A stretch of 59,367 nucleotides of DNA, from positions 1-59,367 of the forward strand of contig NZ_QKVM01000042.1 in assembly GCF_003231305.1 (NCBI RefSeq), in the 5' to 3' direction. Shown here in pieces: positions 52,250 to 59,367 of the stretch. The translations under genes were made by a program, and so were the position numbers. Position 1 is the first letter of the stretch, and every line of letters begins with the position of its first letter. Source of the DNA: Pseudomonas sichuanensis. GTDB lineage: Bacteria > Pseudomonadota > Gammaproteobacteria > Pseudomonadales > Pseudomonadaceae. The notes beneath the pieces are model-generated. The model saw nothing but the letters and a program-made list of their open reading frames with translations. It ran no database searches and was not told the DNA's origin.

Positions 52250-53584
52250 TCAGCTTCGCGCTTTGGCGAGGTAGGCGGCATATTCGTCGGCAGGCACCAT
52301 GCTGCCGCCAGTGCCCCAGACCAGGTGCGTGGCCTTGGCCATGCGCGCAGGTGTCAGGCCGTTGCGCTCCAGGTAATCCGCCGCGCCCAGCACCTGCAGC
52401 AGGCCCGGCACGCCGGCCAGCGCCGAGGGCTCCAGGCGCGCCTGCTCAAGGTCGTGGGCCAGGGCCAGCAGGCGATACAGTTCTTCATCGGTGACGGTGT
52501 AGTAGCCATCGATCAGCCGCTGCATGGCCTTGCCGACGAACCCGGAAGGCCGGCCCACCGCCAGGCCATCGGCGGCGGTGAGGTTGTCGATGCCGAAGTC
52601 CTGCACGCTGACCGCGTCGTGCAGCCCGGTGTACACCCCCAGCAGCATGCACGGCGAATGGGTCGGTTCGGCGAACAGGCAATGCACATGGTCACCGAAT
52701 ACCAGCTTCAAGCCGAAGGCCACGCCGCCAGGCCCGCCGCCCACGCCGCAGGGCAGGTAGACGAACAGCGGGTGTTCGGCATCCACGCGGATCCCCGCTT
52801 GTGCGAACTGCCTGGCCAGGCGCTCGGCGGCCACAGCGTAGCCGAGGAACAGGTGCGGCGAGTTCTCGTCGTCGACGAAGTAGCAGGCCGGGTCAGCGTC
52901 GGCCTGTTGCCGCCCTTGCTCCACCGCCACGCTGTAGTCCGAGGCGTATTCGATCACCGTCACGCCATGGCTGCGCAGCTTGTCCTTCTTCCACTGACGC
53001 GCATCGGCCGACATATGCACGGTCGCCTGGAAGCCCAGCCTGGCGCTCATGATGCCGATGGACAGGCCCAGGTTGCCGGTGGAGCCGACGGCCACCTTGA
53101 ACTGCCCGAAGAACGCCCGCGCTTGGTCGCTGGCCAGCGCCCGGTAGTCGCTGTCCAGGGTGATCAGCCCGGCACCCAGCGCCAGGTCCTCGGCATGCTT
53201 GAGCACTTCGTGGATACCGCCGCGAGCCTTGATCGAGCCGGAGATCGGCAGCTCGCTGTCGGCCTTGAGCCACAATTGGCCGCTGGGCGGCAGGCCGGCC
53301 TCCTGCAGCAGGGCGCGCTGCAGGTTGGGCAGCGGGCGGATCGGCGACTCGATGATGCCTCCGTTGGCCGCCGTGTCCGGGAACACCGTGGCCAGGTAGG
53401 GCGCGAAGCGCGCGAGCCGGGCGCTGGCGGCGGCAACGTCGCTGGCGTCCAGGCCGACATCGTTCAGCGCCTGGGCGGCAGGGGCGATGCCGGGGTTGAA
53501 CCAGCGGGTCGGCTGCAAGGCCACCAGCTCGCGGATCAGGGGGTGGCTCTGGCACCAGGCTTCAAGCGTTTTTCCGAGAATCAT
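52250..53584 (-). CDS. dsdA: D-serine ammonia-lyase (dehydratase)
   Basis: This 444-residue PLP enzyme converts D-serine to pyruvate and ammonia. Features are the PLP-lysine motif ELPISGSIKARGGIHEVL (K about 118), the phosphate-binding glycine loop AVGSTGNLGLSIG, the metal/PLP region YLPCGVGGGPGGVAFG and FAEPTHSPCMLLG. Length matches E. coli DsdA (about 440). AGGAAG precedes the ATG. It follows the permease gene after 27 nt and precedes dsdC by 12 nt, a complete D-serine utilisation and detoxification unit. Confidence 0.95.
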   Translation of the reverse strand: MILGKTLEAWCQSHPLIRELVALQPTRWFNPGIAPAAQALNDVGLDASDVAAASARLARFAPYLATVFPDTAANGGIIESPIRPLPNLQRALLQEAGLPPSGQLWLKADSELPISGSIKARGGIHEVLKHAEDLALGAGLITLDSDYRALASDQARAFFGQFKVAVGSTGNLGLSIGIMSARLGFQATVHMSADARQWKKDKLRSHGVTVIEYASDYSVAVEQGRQQADADPACYFVDDENSPHLFLGYAVAAERLARQFAQAGIRVDAEHPLFVYLPCGVGGGPGGVAFGLKLVFGDHVHCLFAEPTHSPCMLLGVYTGLHDAVSVQDFGIDNLTAADGLAVGRPSGFVGKAMQRLIDGYYTVTDEELYRLLALAHDLEQARLEPSALAGVPGLLQVLGAADYLERNGLTPARMAKATHLVWGTGGSMVPADEYAAYLAKARS

Positions 53585-53611
53585 GGGTACTTCCTGGGTT
53601 GTTCAGTGAGG

Positions 53612-54955
53612 TCAGACGAAACGGGCAAGCAGCAAGGTCGCCAGCAACGCCACGCAGGAGGCGAGCACGGTGGCTGCGGTGAATTTTTTCAGGGCCTCGG
53701 CGAGGGACAGCCCCAGGTATTCCTTGACGATCCAGAAGGCCGAGTCGGTGACGTGGGTCCAGCCAATGGCCCCGGCACCGATGGCCACCACCATGATCGC
53801 GCGATCGTATTCCGGCGACTGCCCCAGCATCGGCAGCACCATCCCGGCGGTGCTGATCATGGCTACGGTAGCCGAGCCGACGGCAAAGTGCATGAGCCCC
53901 GCCACCAGCCAGGCCAGGATGATCGGGTTGAGCTGGGCCTGGCCCAGCAAATCGGCCAGCACCTTGCCGATGCCGCTGCCGACCAGCATGTCGTTGAAGG
54001 CACCGCCCGCGCCGATGATCAGCAGGATGCCCGCCAGTGGCGTGAAGCTGCGCTGGGTCAGGGCCAGCAGCTGGGCCATGCTCTTGCCACGGCGCAGGCC
54101 CAGTTGCCAGTAGGCCCACAGCACCGAGAGGGCAATGGCCACCAGCGGGTTGCCGATGAAGCTGACCCATTCGCGCAGTGCCGAGCCTTGCGCCAGGTGG
54201 GCGGCGATGAAGGTCTTGCCGACCATGACCACCAGCGGCAGCAGCACCACGCTGAGGGTGGTCGCGAAGCCTGGCATGGGCCCGGCTTCAGCGTCGGTCT
54301 GGCTGCAGCTGTCGAGGAACTGCCGCTGGGCCGGGGAGGGCGCGCGGTCACAGGTCAGGCGTACCCACAACGGCCCGGCGATGATGGCGGTGGGGATGCC
54401 GACGATCAGGCCATACAGGATCACCCTGCCGATGTCTGCGCCCAGCAGCCCGGTGATCGCCGTCGCGGCCGGGTGCGGCGGCAGCATGCAGTGCACCACC
54501 ATCAACGACAGCGCCAGCGGTACGCCCAGGTAGAGCATGCTCACCCGGGTCTGCCGGGCCACCACGTACAAAAGCGGCACCAGCAGCACGAAGCCGACTT
54601 CGAAGAACACCGGGATGCCGGCGATGAAACCGATCAGCATCATCGCCCAGTGCGCGTGGCGTTCACCGCACCAGCCCAGCAGAGTGGTGGCGATGCGCCG
54701 GGCGCCGCCGGATTCTTCCAGCAGCTTGCCGAGGATGCTGCCCAGGCCAATGATGCCGGCCAGAAAACCCAGGGTGCTGCCCATGCCTTTTTCGAAGGCG
54801 CCGATGATCGCCGTGGGTTGCATGCCGGTGCCCAGCCCGACCACCAGGCTGGCGGCCAGCAAGGCGAGGAAGGGGTGTATGCGCAAGCGGCTGATCATCA
54901 CCACGATCAGTACGATCGACAGGCCCAGCACGAGCAATGAGGAAGTGGGGGACAT
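53612..54955 (-). CDS. dsdX: D-serine/gluconate-type permease (GntP family)
   Basis: This 447-residue GntP-family symporter has 12 or so helices. Visible motifs are GTGMQPTAIIGAFEKGMGSTLGFLAGIIGLGSILGKLLEESGGA in the first helices (key part GFLAGIIGLGSILG), VHCMLPPHPAATAI and ALIGAGAIGWTHVTDSAFW near the end. DsdX of E. coli is a D-serine:proton symporter of this family. It is the first gene of the operon, with GGAGAG before the ATG. Gluconate is the alternative substrate, but the dsdA neighbour makes D-serine far more likely. Confidence 0.9.
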   Translation of the reverse strand: MSPTSSLLVLGLSIVLIVVMISRLRIHPFLALLAASLVVGLGTGMQPTAIIGAFEKGMGSTLGFLAGIIGLGSILGKLLEESGGARRIATTLLGWCGERHAHWAMMLIGFIAGIPVFFEVGFVLLVPLLYVVARQTRVSMLYLGVPLALSLMVVHCMLPPHPAATAITGLLGADIGRVILYGLIVGIPTAIIAGPLWVRLTCDRAPSPAQRQFLDSCSQTDAEAGPMPGFATTLSVVLLPLVVMVGKTFIAAHLAQGSALREWVSFIGNPLVAIALSVLWAYWQLGLRRGKSMAQLLALTQRSFTPLAGILLIIGAGGAFNDMLVGSGIGKVLADLLGQAQLNPIILAWLVAGLMHFAVGSATVAMISTAGMVLPMLGQSPEYDRAIMVVAIGAGAIGWTHVTDSAFWIVKEYLGLSLAEALKKFTAATVLASCVALLATLLLARFV

Positions 54956-55093
54956 TGTTGTTGTTCTCTCCGTCGCGGTCTCGCGTCCGTGCGAGGTGTC
55001 GTTGTTTTCGCGAATTAGAGAGCAGCGCCACGGGGCCGGACAAACGATCGATCGTCAGGCCATGCATGACCGGGCGTCATGTGTCAGCGGCGC

Positions 55094-56596
55094 TCAGGCC
55101 ACCGCCTTGCGCAGCGGCACTTCACGCAGCAGCCAGCTCAGCGCAAAGGCCAGGCAGGTGACCAGGCAGGCCACCAGGAACACCCCATGCATGGCCCCGG
55201 AGAAGGCGGCGAGGTAGGCCTGTTGCAGGGGCGCGGCCAGGGCATGCACCTGTTCGGGTGACAGGCTGGTCGGCGCCGGGGTATCGGCCGGGAACGTCTG
55301 CGCCAGGCGTTCGAGCAGCGCATGGGAGAACAGGGCGCCGAACACCGATACGCCGATGGCGCCGCCGATCGAGCGGAACAGGGTCGCCCCCGAAGTGGCC
55401 ACGCCCATGTGCCGCGGCTCGACGCTGTTCTGCACGGCCAGTACCAGCACTTGCATGACCATTCCAAGGCCCGCGCCGAGCAAGCCCATGTACAGGTTCA
55501 TCACCGCCATCGGCGTGTGCTCGTCGAGCCGGCTGAGCAGGGCCAGGGCAATCGCCTGCAGCAAGGTGCCAAGGATCGGGAACATCCGGTAGCGCCCCCA
55601 GCGGCTGATCAGCCGCCCGGTGATGGCCGACACCACCAGCAGCCCGCCCATCAGCGGCAGCATCTGCAGCCCGGCACTGGTCGGCGTGGCGTTCTTCACC
55701 ACCTGCAGGTACAGCGGCAGGAAGGTCACCGAGCCGAACAGCGACATGCCGACGATGAAGCCGATCAGCCCGGCCAGGGCGAAGGTGCGGTGACCGAACA
55801 GGTGCAGCGGCATGATCGGCTCGGCGGCCCGGCGCTGCTCGTGGATGAAGCCCACCAGGCCGATCAGCGCGAACAGCGACAGGCACAGGATATCGAGGGA
55901 ACCCCACGCCAGCAGGTTGCCGCCAAGGCTGGTGATCAGCACCACACAGGCCAGGGTCAGGGTGAGGAAGCACGCGCCAACGTAGTCGATCACGTGCTTC
56001 ACCCGCGCCACGTGCGGGCGGAACACACTGCCGATCACCAGCAGCGCCAGCAGGCCCAGAGGCAGGTTGATGTAGAAGATCCAGCGCCACGACAGCTGCT
56101 CGACCAGAAAACCACCGATCAGCGGCCCGACCACCGTGGCCAGGCCGAACACGCCGCCGAACAGGCCCTGGTAGCGACCACGCTCGGCCGGCGGAATCAC
56201 ATCGCCGATGGCGGCCATCGCTACCACCATCAGCCCGCCACCACCGAGCCCCTGCAAGGCGCGCAGCAGCACCAGCTCGGTCATGTCCTGGGCCATGCCG
56301 CACAGTGCCGAGCCCACCAGGAACAGCACGATGGCCACCTGCAACACGCGCTTGCGGCCATACAGGTCGCCGAACTTTCCGTACAGCGGCACCACCACGG
56401 TGGAGGCCAGCAGGTAGGCGGTGACCACCCAGGACAACCAGCGCAGCCCGCCCAGTTCGCTGACGATGGTGGGCAGGGCGGTGGAGACGATGGTCTGGTC
56501 CAGTGCGGCGAGGAACATCACCAGCAGCAGGGCGCCGAGCAGCAAGGGGATCGGCGGGTGGGCATCGCGTTCGAGTGCAGTGGATGGGGTTGTCAT
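55094..56596 (-). CDS. DHA2-family multidrug efflux MFS transporter (EmrB/QacA type)
   Basis: This 500-residue protein has 14 predicted helices. It carries LDQTIVSTALPTIVSELGG, the DHA2 helix 1 motif, GKFGDLYGRKRVLQ in the first cytoplasmic loop, LRALQGLGGGGLMVVAMAAIGD and RGRYQGLFGGVFGLATVVGPLIGG (motif C). It exports hydrophobic drugs by proton exchange. Its ATG overlaps the TetR stop by 4 nt, so both are one operon, and repression by that TetR protein is likely. Confidence 0.92.
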   Translation of the reverse strand: MTTPSTALERDAHPPIPLLLGALLLVMFLAALDQTIVSTALPTIVSELGGLRWLSWVVTAYLLASTVVVPLYGKFGDLYGRKRVLQVAIVLFLVGSALCGMAQDMTELVLLRALQGLGGGGLMVVAMAAIGDVIPPAERGRYQGLFGGVFGLATVVGPLIGGFLVEQLSWRWIFYINLPLGLLALLVIGSVFRPHVARVKHVIDYVGACFLTLTLACVVLITSLGGNLLAWGSLDILCLSLFALIGLVGFIHEQRRAAEPIMPLHLFGHRTFALAGLIGFIVGMSLFGSVTFLPLYLQVVKNATPTSAGLQMLPLMGGLLVVSAITGRLISRWGRYRMFPILGTLLQAIALALLSRLDEHTPMAVMNLYMGLLGAGLGMVMQVLVLAVQNSVEPRHMGVATSGATLFRSIGGAIGVSVFGALFSHALLERLAQTFPADTPAPTSLSPEQVHALAAPLQQAYLAAFSGAMHGVFLVACLVTCLAFALSWLLREVPLRKAVA

Positions 56597-57252
56597 GGGT
56601 TGGCCTGGGCGAGGGGAGATTGGCCGGCGTCCCGCAGGCCGGCGAGGGCGAAGCGGTACAGCTGCTCGCAGACTTGCGCGGGGGGCATGCCGAGGATTTC
56701 CTGCACGGCCCCGGAGCCGCCACGCGGGCCGATCAGCAGCATCGCCCAGGGGGCGGTGACGCAGAGGATGCAGCGGGTCAGGGCGGGGTCGTCGAGGGCG
56801 AGGCCGCTGATCTCGCTGAACAGCCCCTTGAGCAGCATGAGCTTTTGCGGCGCCGTGCCCTGCAAGGCCTGGCCATGGCTGCTGGGGGTGAGCAGTTCGG
56901 CGGCAAGCACTCGCAGGTGCCAGGCGCCTCGGCCTGAGCTGGCCTTGTGCACGACCTGTTCGATCAGTGCGCGCAGTTTGTCCGTGGCCGGCTGAGGTGC
57001 CTGGAGGATGCGTTGCAGGTTGCTGATATCGAGGAAGCGCCGGCGCGCTTCGTCGAGCACCGCCAGGTACAGGCCGTTGCGGCTGCCGAAGTGGTAGTTG
57101 ATCGAGGCCAGGTCGACCTCGGCCTTGGCGGCCACCGCCTTGTTGCTGGACTCGGCGAAACCCTGGGCGGCAAACAGCTCGCCAGCGGCTTCGAGAATGC
57201 GCGTGCGGGTGGCTTCACCGTCCTTGCGCGGTTCGCGGGGGGTTGTGGCCAT
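56593..57252 (-). CDS. TetR/AcrR-family repressor (CerR-like)
   Basis: This 219-residue regulator has the TetR DNA-binding domain (TRTRILEAAGELFAAQGF, NKAVAAKAEVDLASINYHFGSRNGLYLAVL) and an effector domain resembling CerR (DUF1956). It sits directly before the DHA2 transporter gene with an ATGA overlap. A perfect palindrome begins 45 bp upstream of its ATG and is its probable operator, giving autorepression and control of the transporter. The same site could also affect the divergent glycine-zipper gene. Confidence 0.9.
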   Translation of the reverse strand: MATTPREPRKDGEATRTRILEAAGELFAAQGFAESSNKAVAAKAEVDLASINYHFGSRNGLYLAVLDEARRRFLDISNLQRILQAPQPATDKLRALIEQVVHKASSGRGAWHLRVLAAELLTPSSHGQALQGTAPQKLMLLKGLFSEISGLALDDPALTRCILCVTAPWAMLLIGPRGGSGAVQEILGMPPAQVCEQLYRFALAGLRDAGQSPLAQANP

Positions 57253-57296
57253 GGTCGGGCTCCGAGGGTGGGTCGTGGCCGGAGCTTGCGCGGGTC

Positions 57297-57321
57297 TAAA
57301 TTTAAATTCAATTTAAATTTA
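57297..57321. promoter_or_regulatory. 25-bp perfect palindrome, probable TetR-family operator
   Basis: Arms TAAATTTAAATT and AATTTAAATTTA flank a single central C (57309). It lies in the 163-bp divergent space between the TetR gene and the glycine-zipper gene and is strikingly AT-rich for this genome. Confidence 0.75.
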
Positions 57322-57415
57322 TTTCAGGGTGACGAGAGGTCGCTGCCCGGGGGCCTTGCAGGGTGCAGGCGGGCCTATCCTGTCAGTCGGCACTTCAATC
57401 GAGTGGAGGTGGAGC

Positions 57416-57856
57416 ATGCGAACAGTCACATGGAGCTGCCTGCTGTTGCTGCTGGCGGCATCGGCCCAGGCCCAGACCGTCACGCCGCTCAAGGGCCAGA
57501 GCAGCCAGCAGATGCAGCAGGACATGGCCGATTGCAACAGCGTCGCCAGCAGTTCGGCGCCTGGCAGTGCGCATGTCGGTGGCCGGGTCAAAGGTGCTGC
57601 CGCCGGGGCGGTGGCGGGCGCTGCGGGTGCCCAGGTGCGCGGCAACCAGCACGACGAGGTATACGACCGCATGAGCGACGACGCCAAGCAGCAGTACCGG
57701 CAGAACCGCGCCGGCGAAACGGCTGCCGCCGGTGCCGCCGTGGGGGGCATGCGCCAACGCCAGGAGCGTCGCCAGGACCGCCGCGGCCAGGGCGAGGCCC
57801 AGGCCAGTGCCTACAGTGGTTGCCTGCAGGGGCGGGGGTATCAGGTCAGCCCTTGA
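57416..57856 (+). CDS. Exported glycine-zipper protein
   Basis: This 146-residue protein has a signal peptide (WSCLLLLLAASAQAQ) and a glycine-zipper region (VKGAAAGAVAGAAGAQVRG, with GETAAAGAAVGGM later), followed by an Arg/Gln-rich helix (RQRQERRQDRRGQGEAQ) and a conserved last CLQGRGYQV. Such YMGG-like proteins are envelope-associated. ATG 57416 has GGAGG upstream. The stop overlaps the convergent isochorismatase stop by 11 nt. Confidence 0.8.
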   Translation: MRTVTWSCLLLLLAASAQAQTVTPLKGQSSQQMQQDMADCNSVASSSAPGSAHVGGRVKGAAAGAVAGAAGAQVRGNQHDEVYDRMSDDAKQQYRQNRAGETAAAGAAVGGMRQRQERRQDRRGQGEAQASAYSGCLQGRGYQVSP

Positions 57857-58325
57857 GCCCGGCGATCACTTCGGCGGCGGTGGTGACCTGGCCGAAGTGG
57901 TGTTGCCACAGGCTGATCCCCAGCTGCCCCGAGCGGTCCAGCGACGAGCCCATGGTGAGGTCGGTGATCAAAGTCGGGCACAGCCCCGCATCGAACAGGG
58001 CGAAGCCTGCGGCCAGCACGCAGGTTTCGGTCTGCAGGCCGCACACCAGCACGCGCTCGACGCCCAGGCCCTTGAGGTATTCGAGGGTTTCGGCGGTTTG
58101 CCCGTAGCCGTGCTTGACGAACACCTTGTCGGCCTCGACCAGCGCCACGTCCTCGCTGGCCGGGTGCCAGCCGAGCTGGCGCTGGAACGGCGTGGCCTGT
58201 TCGTCGTGCAGTTCGATCGAGGCGACGGTGGGGATGTGCGCCGACAGCGCGCGGATGCCGTCCACCAGCTTTTCCGAAGGGCTGAAGGTGGATTGCACGT
58301 CGACGATGAGCAGGGCTTGGCGCAT
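57846..58325 (-). CDS. Isochorismatase-family cysteine hydrolase
   Basis: This 159-residue protein shows the family triad D9 (LLIVDVQ), K71 (VFVKHGYG) and C102 (VCGLQTETCVLAAG). Members hydrolyse amides or vinyl ethers such as isochorismate or nicotinamide; the short length and lack of a metal motif suggest a general amidase-like member. It is a single reverse-strand gene, convergent and slightly overlapping with the glycine-zipper gene. Substrate unknown. Confidence 0.88.
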   Translation of the reverse strand: MRQALLIVDVQSTFSPSEKLVDGIRALSAHIPTVASIELHDEQATPFQRQLGWHPASEDVALVEADKVFVKHGYGQTAETLEYLKGLGVERVLVCGLQTETCVLAAGFALFDAGLCPTLITDLTMGSSLDRSGQLGISLWQHHFGQVTTAAEVIAGLKG

Positions 58326-58529
58326 GAAGGGGGTCCGGTCCGGGGTTGCAGGGGCGGGGAGTATAACGTCGTGCCGCGATCACCGCCGAAGGCTTCTATG
58401 CTGATCCTGTCCTGTGGCAAAACCTGTGGCTTCACCTGGCATTTTGCGGGCAACGGCTTGTGGCAGCCGCTGTGCGGCGCCATGCCCCGGCGTTACACTC
58501 GCCGGCTTTTTTGCAGCGAGGGAATGCAT

Positions 58530-59096
58530 ATGCAGCGCATCGTGATACTGGGCAATTCCGGTAGCGGCAAATCGACCCTGGCCCGGGCCATCGGCGAGCG
58601 CTTGGGGTTGCCGGTGGTGCACCTGGACCGGTTGTTCTGGTCGCCGGGCTGGGTGGAGCCGGAGGCCGAGGTGTTCCGTGATCAGGTGCGCTCGGCGCTG
58701 GCGCAGGATGCGTGGGTGTGCGAGGGCAACTATGCGCGGCGTACGTTCGACCTGCGGTTGCCGCGGGCGGACTTGATCATCTGGTTGGATACGCCGCGCT
58801 GGGTGTGCCTGAAGCGGGTGGTGTTGCGGTCGTTGAGCCGGCGGCCGCGGGCTGACTTGCCGGCTGGCTGCAGTGAGCGGCTGAACTGGGAGTTTGTGGA
58901 GTTCCTGAAGTTTGTCTGGGGGTTCGATGGGGCCTACCGGCGGGGGATCGAGGCGCTGCGGGTGGCGATTGGGCCTGGGGTGCCTGTGGTTCATTTGCGG
59001 GGGCGGCGGGAGATTGCGGGGTTTCTTGGGGAGGTGGATGGGGTTGGGAGGAGGGGGGTAATTGGTGATGGGATGCAGGGGCGGCGTTCGGTTTGA
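58530..59096 (+). CDS. P-loop kinase-like protein (topology modulation protein/FlaR type)
   Basis: This 188-residue protein begins MQRIVILGNSGSGKSTLARAIG with a Walker A motif, then LPVVHLDRLFWSPGW, WVCEGNYARRTFDLRLPRADLIIWLDTP and VCLKRVVLRSL, the order seen in DNA topology modulation protein FlaR and other adenylate-kinase-like proteins. ATG 58530 is preferred to 58524 because GAGGG lies 7 nt upstream. The last 20 residues (VDGVGRRGVIGDGMQGRRSV) are unusual and GC-skewed. Probably a small-molecule kinase of unknown substrate. Confidence 0.85.
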   Translation: MQRIVILGNSGSGKSTLARAIGERLGLPVVHLDRLFWSPGWVEPEAEVFRDQVRSALAQDAWVCEGNYARRTFDLRLPRADLIIWLDTPRWVCLKRVVLRSLSRRPRADLPAGCSERLNWEFVEFLKFVWGFDGAYRRGIEALRVAIGPGVPVVHLRGRREIAGFLGEVDGVGRRGVIGDGMQGRRSV

Positions 59097-59367
59097 TGGC
59101 GGAATTTTGCCGGTAGATATTTTGCGGTTAGGTTGTTGATCCGTTCATCTGTTGTTTGGTTGTTTGGTTGTTTTTAGAGTTGTATGTGCATTCATTTACG
59201 ATGTCGACGCATAGTCACCTTTCCGCCCTTACGGCGGGTTACTTTTTTTCTTGGAAAAAAGTAACCAAAAACCGCTCGCTCCATTCATACGGCCCTCCGC
59301 TGCGCTCCGGGTCCCTTCGCTCCGGCGTCCTCCGGGCCCGCGCGGCCTCCGACTTGCTGCGCAAGTC
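59097..59367. repeat. Intergenic region with a common Pseudomonas inverted repeat
   Basis: GGTTACTTTTTT (59237-59248) and AAAAAAGTAACC (59255-59266) form a 12-bp perfect hairpin with loop TCTTGG, preceded by GCCCTTACGGCGG. This is a frequent intergenic sequence in proteobacteria and not clearly a terminator. The rest, ending in CGGGCCCGCGCGG-type GC-rich sequence, shows no gene before the window ends. Confidence 0.6.

Noticed and set aside
59237..59266. Hairpin as terminator of the P-loop gene
   Set aside because: It is 140 bp after the stop, its T-run is in the stem and not after it, and the sequence is a common dispersed repeat.

Overview
The window looks like a chromosomal segment of a fluorescent pseudomonad of the Pseudomonas putida group. 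The evidence is the high GC content, the P. putida-type REP palindromes (cores such as GGAGCGGGCTTGCCCCGC), the gene families present, and a type I secretion operon next to a giant haem-peroxidase/RTX gene, an arrangement I recall from P. putida. No rRNA, tRNA, CRISPR array or recognisable insertion sequence was seen. The RHS gene is cut by the left edge.

Layout. 1-2.7 kb: the end of an RHS polymorphic toxin with an AT-richer C-terminal toxin domain and a small membrane protein, probably its immunity protein. 2.9-18.9 kb: a reverse-strand type I secretion operon (outer-membrane channel, adaptor, ABC exporter) divergent from a 3,608-residue secreted protein with two animal-type haem peroxidase domains and RTX repeats. 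19-28.9 kb: a mixed accessory stretch (1,212-residue beta-helix-like membrane protein, VOC protein, TPR protein, SMI1/KNR4 protein, HEAT-repeat protein, class V aminotransferase, exported hydrolase). 29-38.9 kb: a drug-efflux-type transporter, a double GNAT enzyme, a tautomerase, an unusual three-gene envelope operon with an HExxH protein, then a MarR-controlled divergent pair and small envelope proteins.

38.9-48.6 kb is the richest part. It holds a 101-bp nearly perfect inverted repeat; a highly structured RNA leader in front of a DUF6124/DUF3077 small-protein pair; a Septu-like ATPase/HNH defence pair divergent from a HEPN-like gene; a YcaO gene followed by two tandem 45-47 residue secreted four-cysteine peptides; and a compact Hcp / DUF4225 / membrane-protein operon that looks like a type VI secretion effector-immunity cassette.

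49-59.4 kb is mostly metabolic or housekeeping: an EamA transporter, an HD-domain/GNAT fusion, the D-serine utilisation set dsdX-dsdA-dsdC in one operon, a TetR-regulated DHA2 multidrug transporter with a 25-bp operator-like palindrome, a glycine-zipper envelope protein, an isochorismatase-family hydrolase and a small P-loop kinase-like protein.

How they work together: the exporter at 3-7 kb most likely secretes the peroxidase/RTX protein beside it. Three loci (RHS, Hcp/DUF4225, Septu-like) concern conflict with other bacteria or phages. The most original signal is the RNA leader at about 39.49-39.69 kb: a hairpin loop is perfectly complementary over 10 nt to the ribosome-binding region of the gene it precedes and, over 8 nt, to an upstream competitor sequence.
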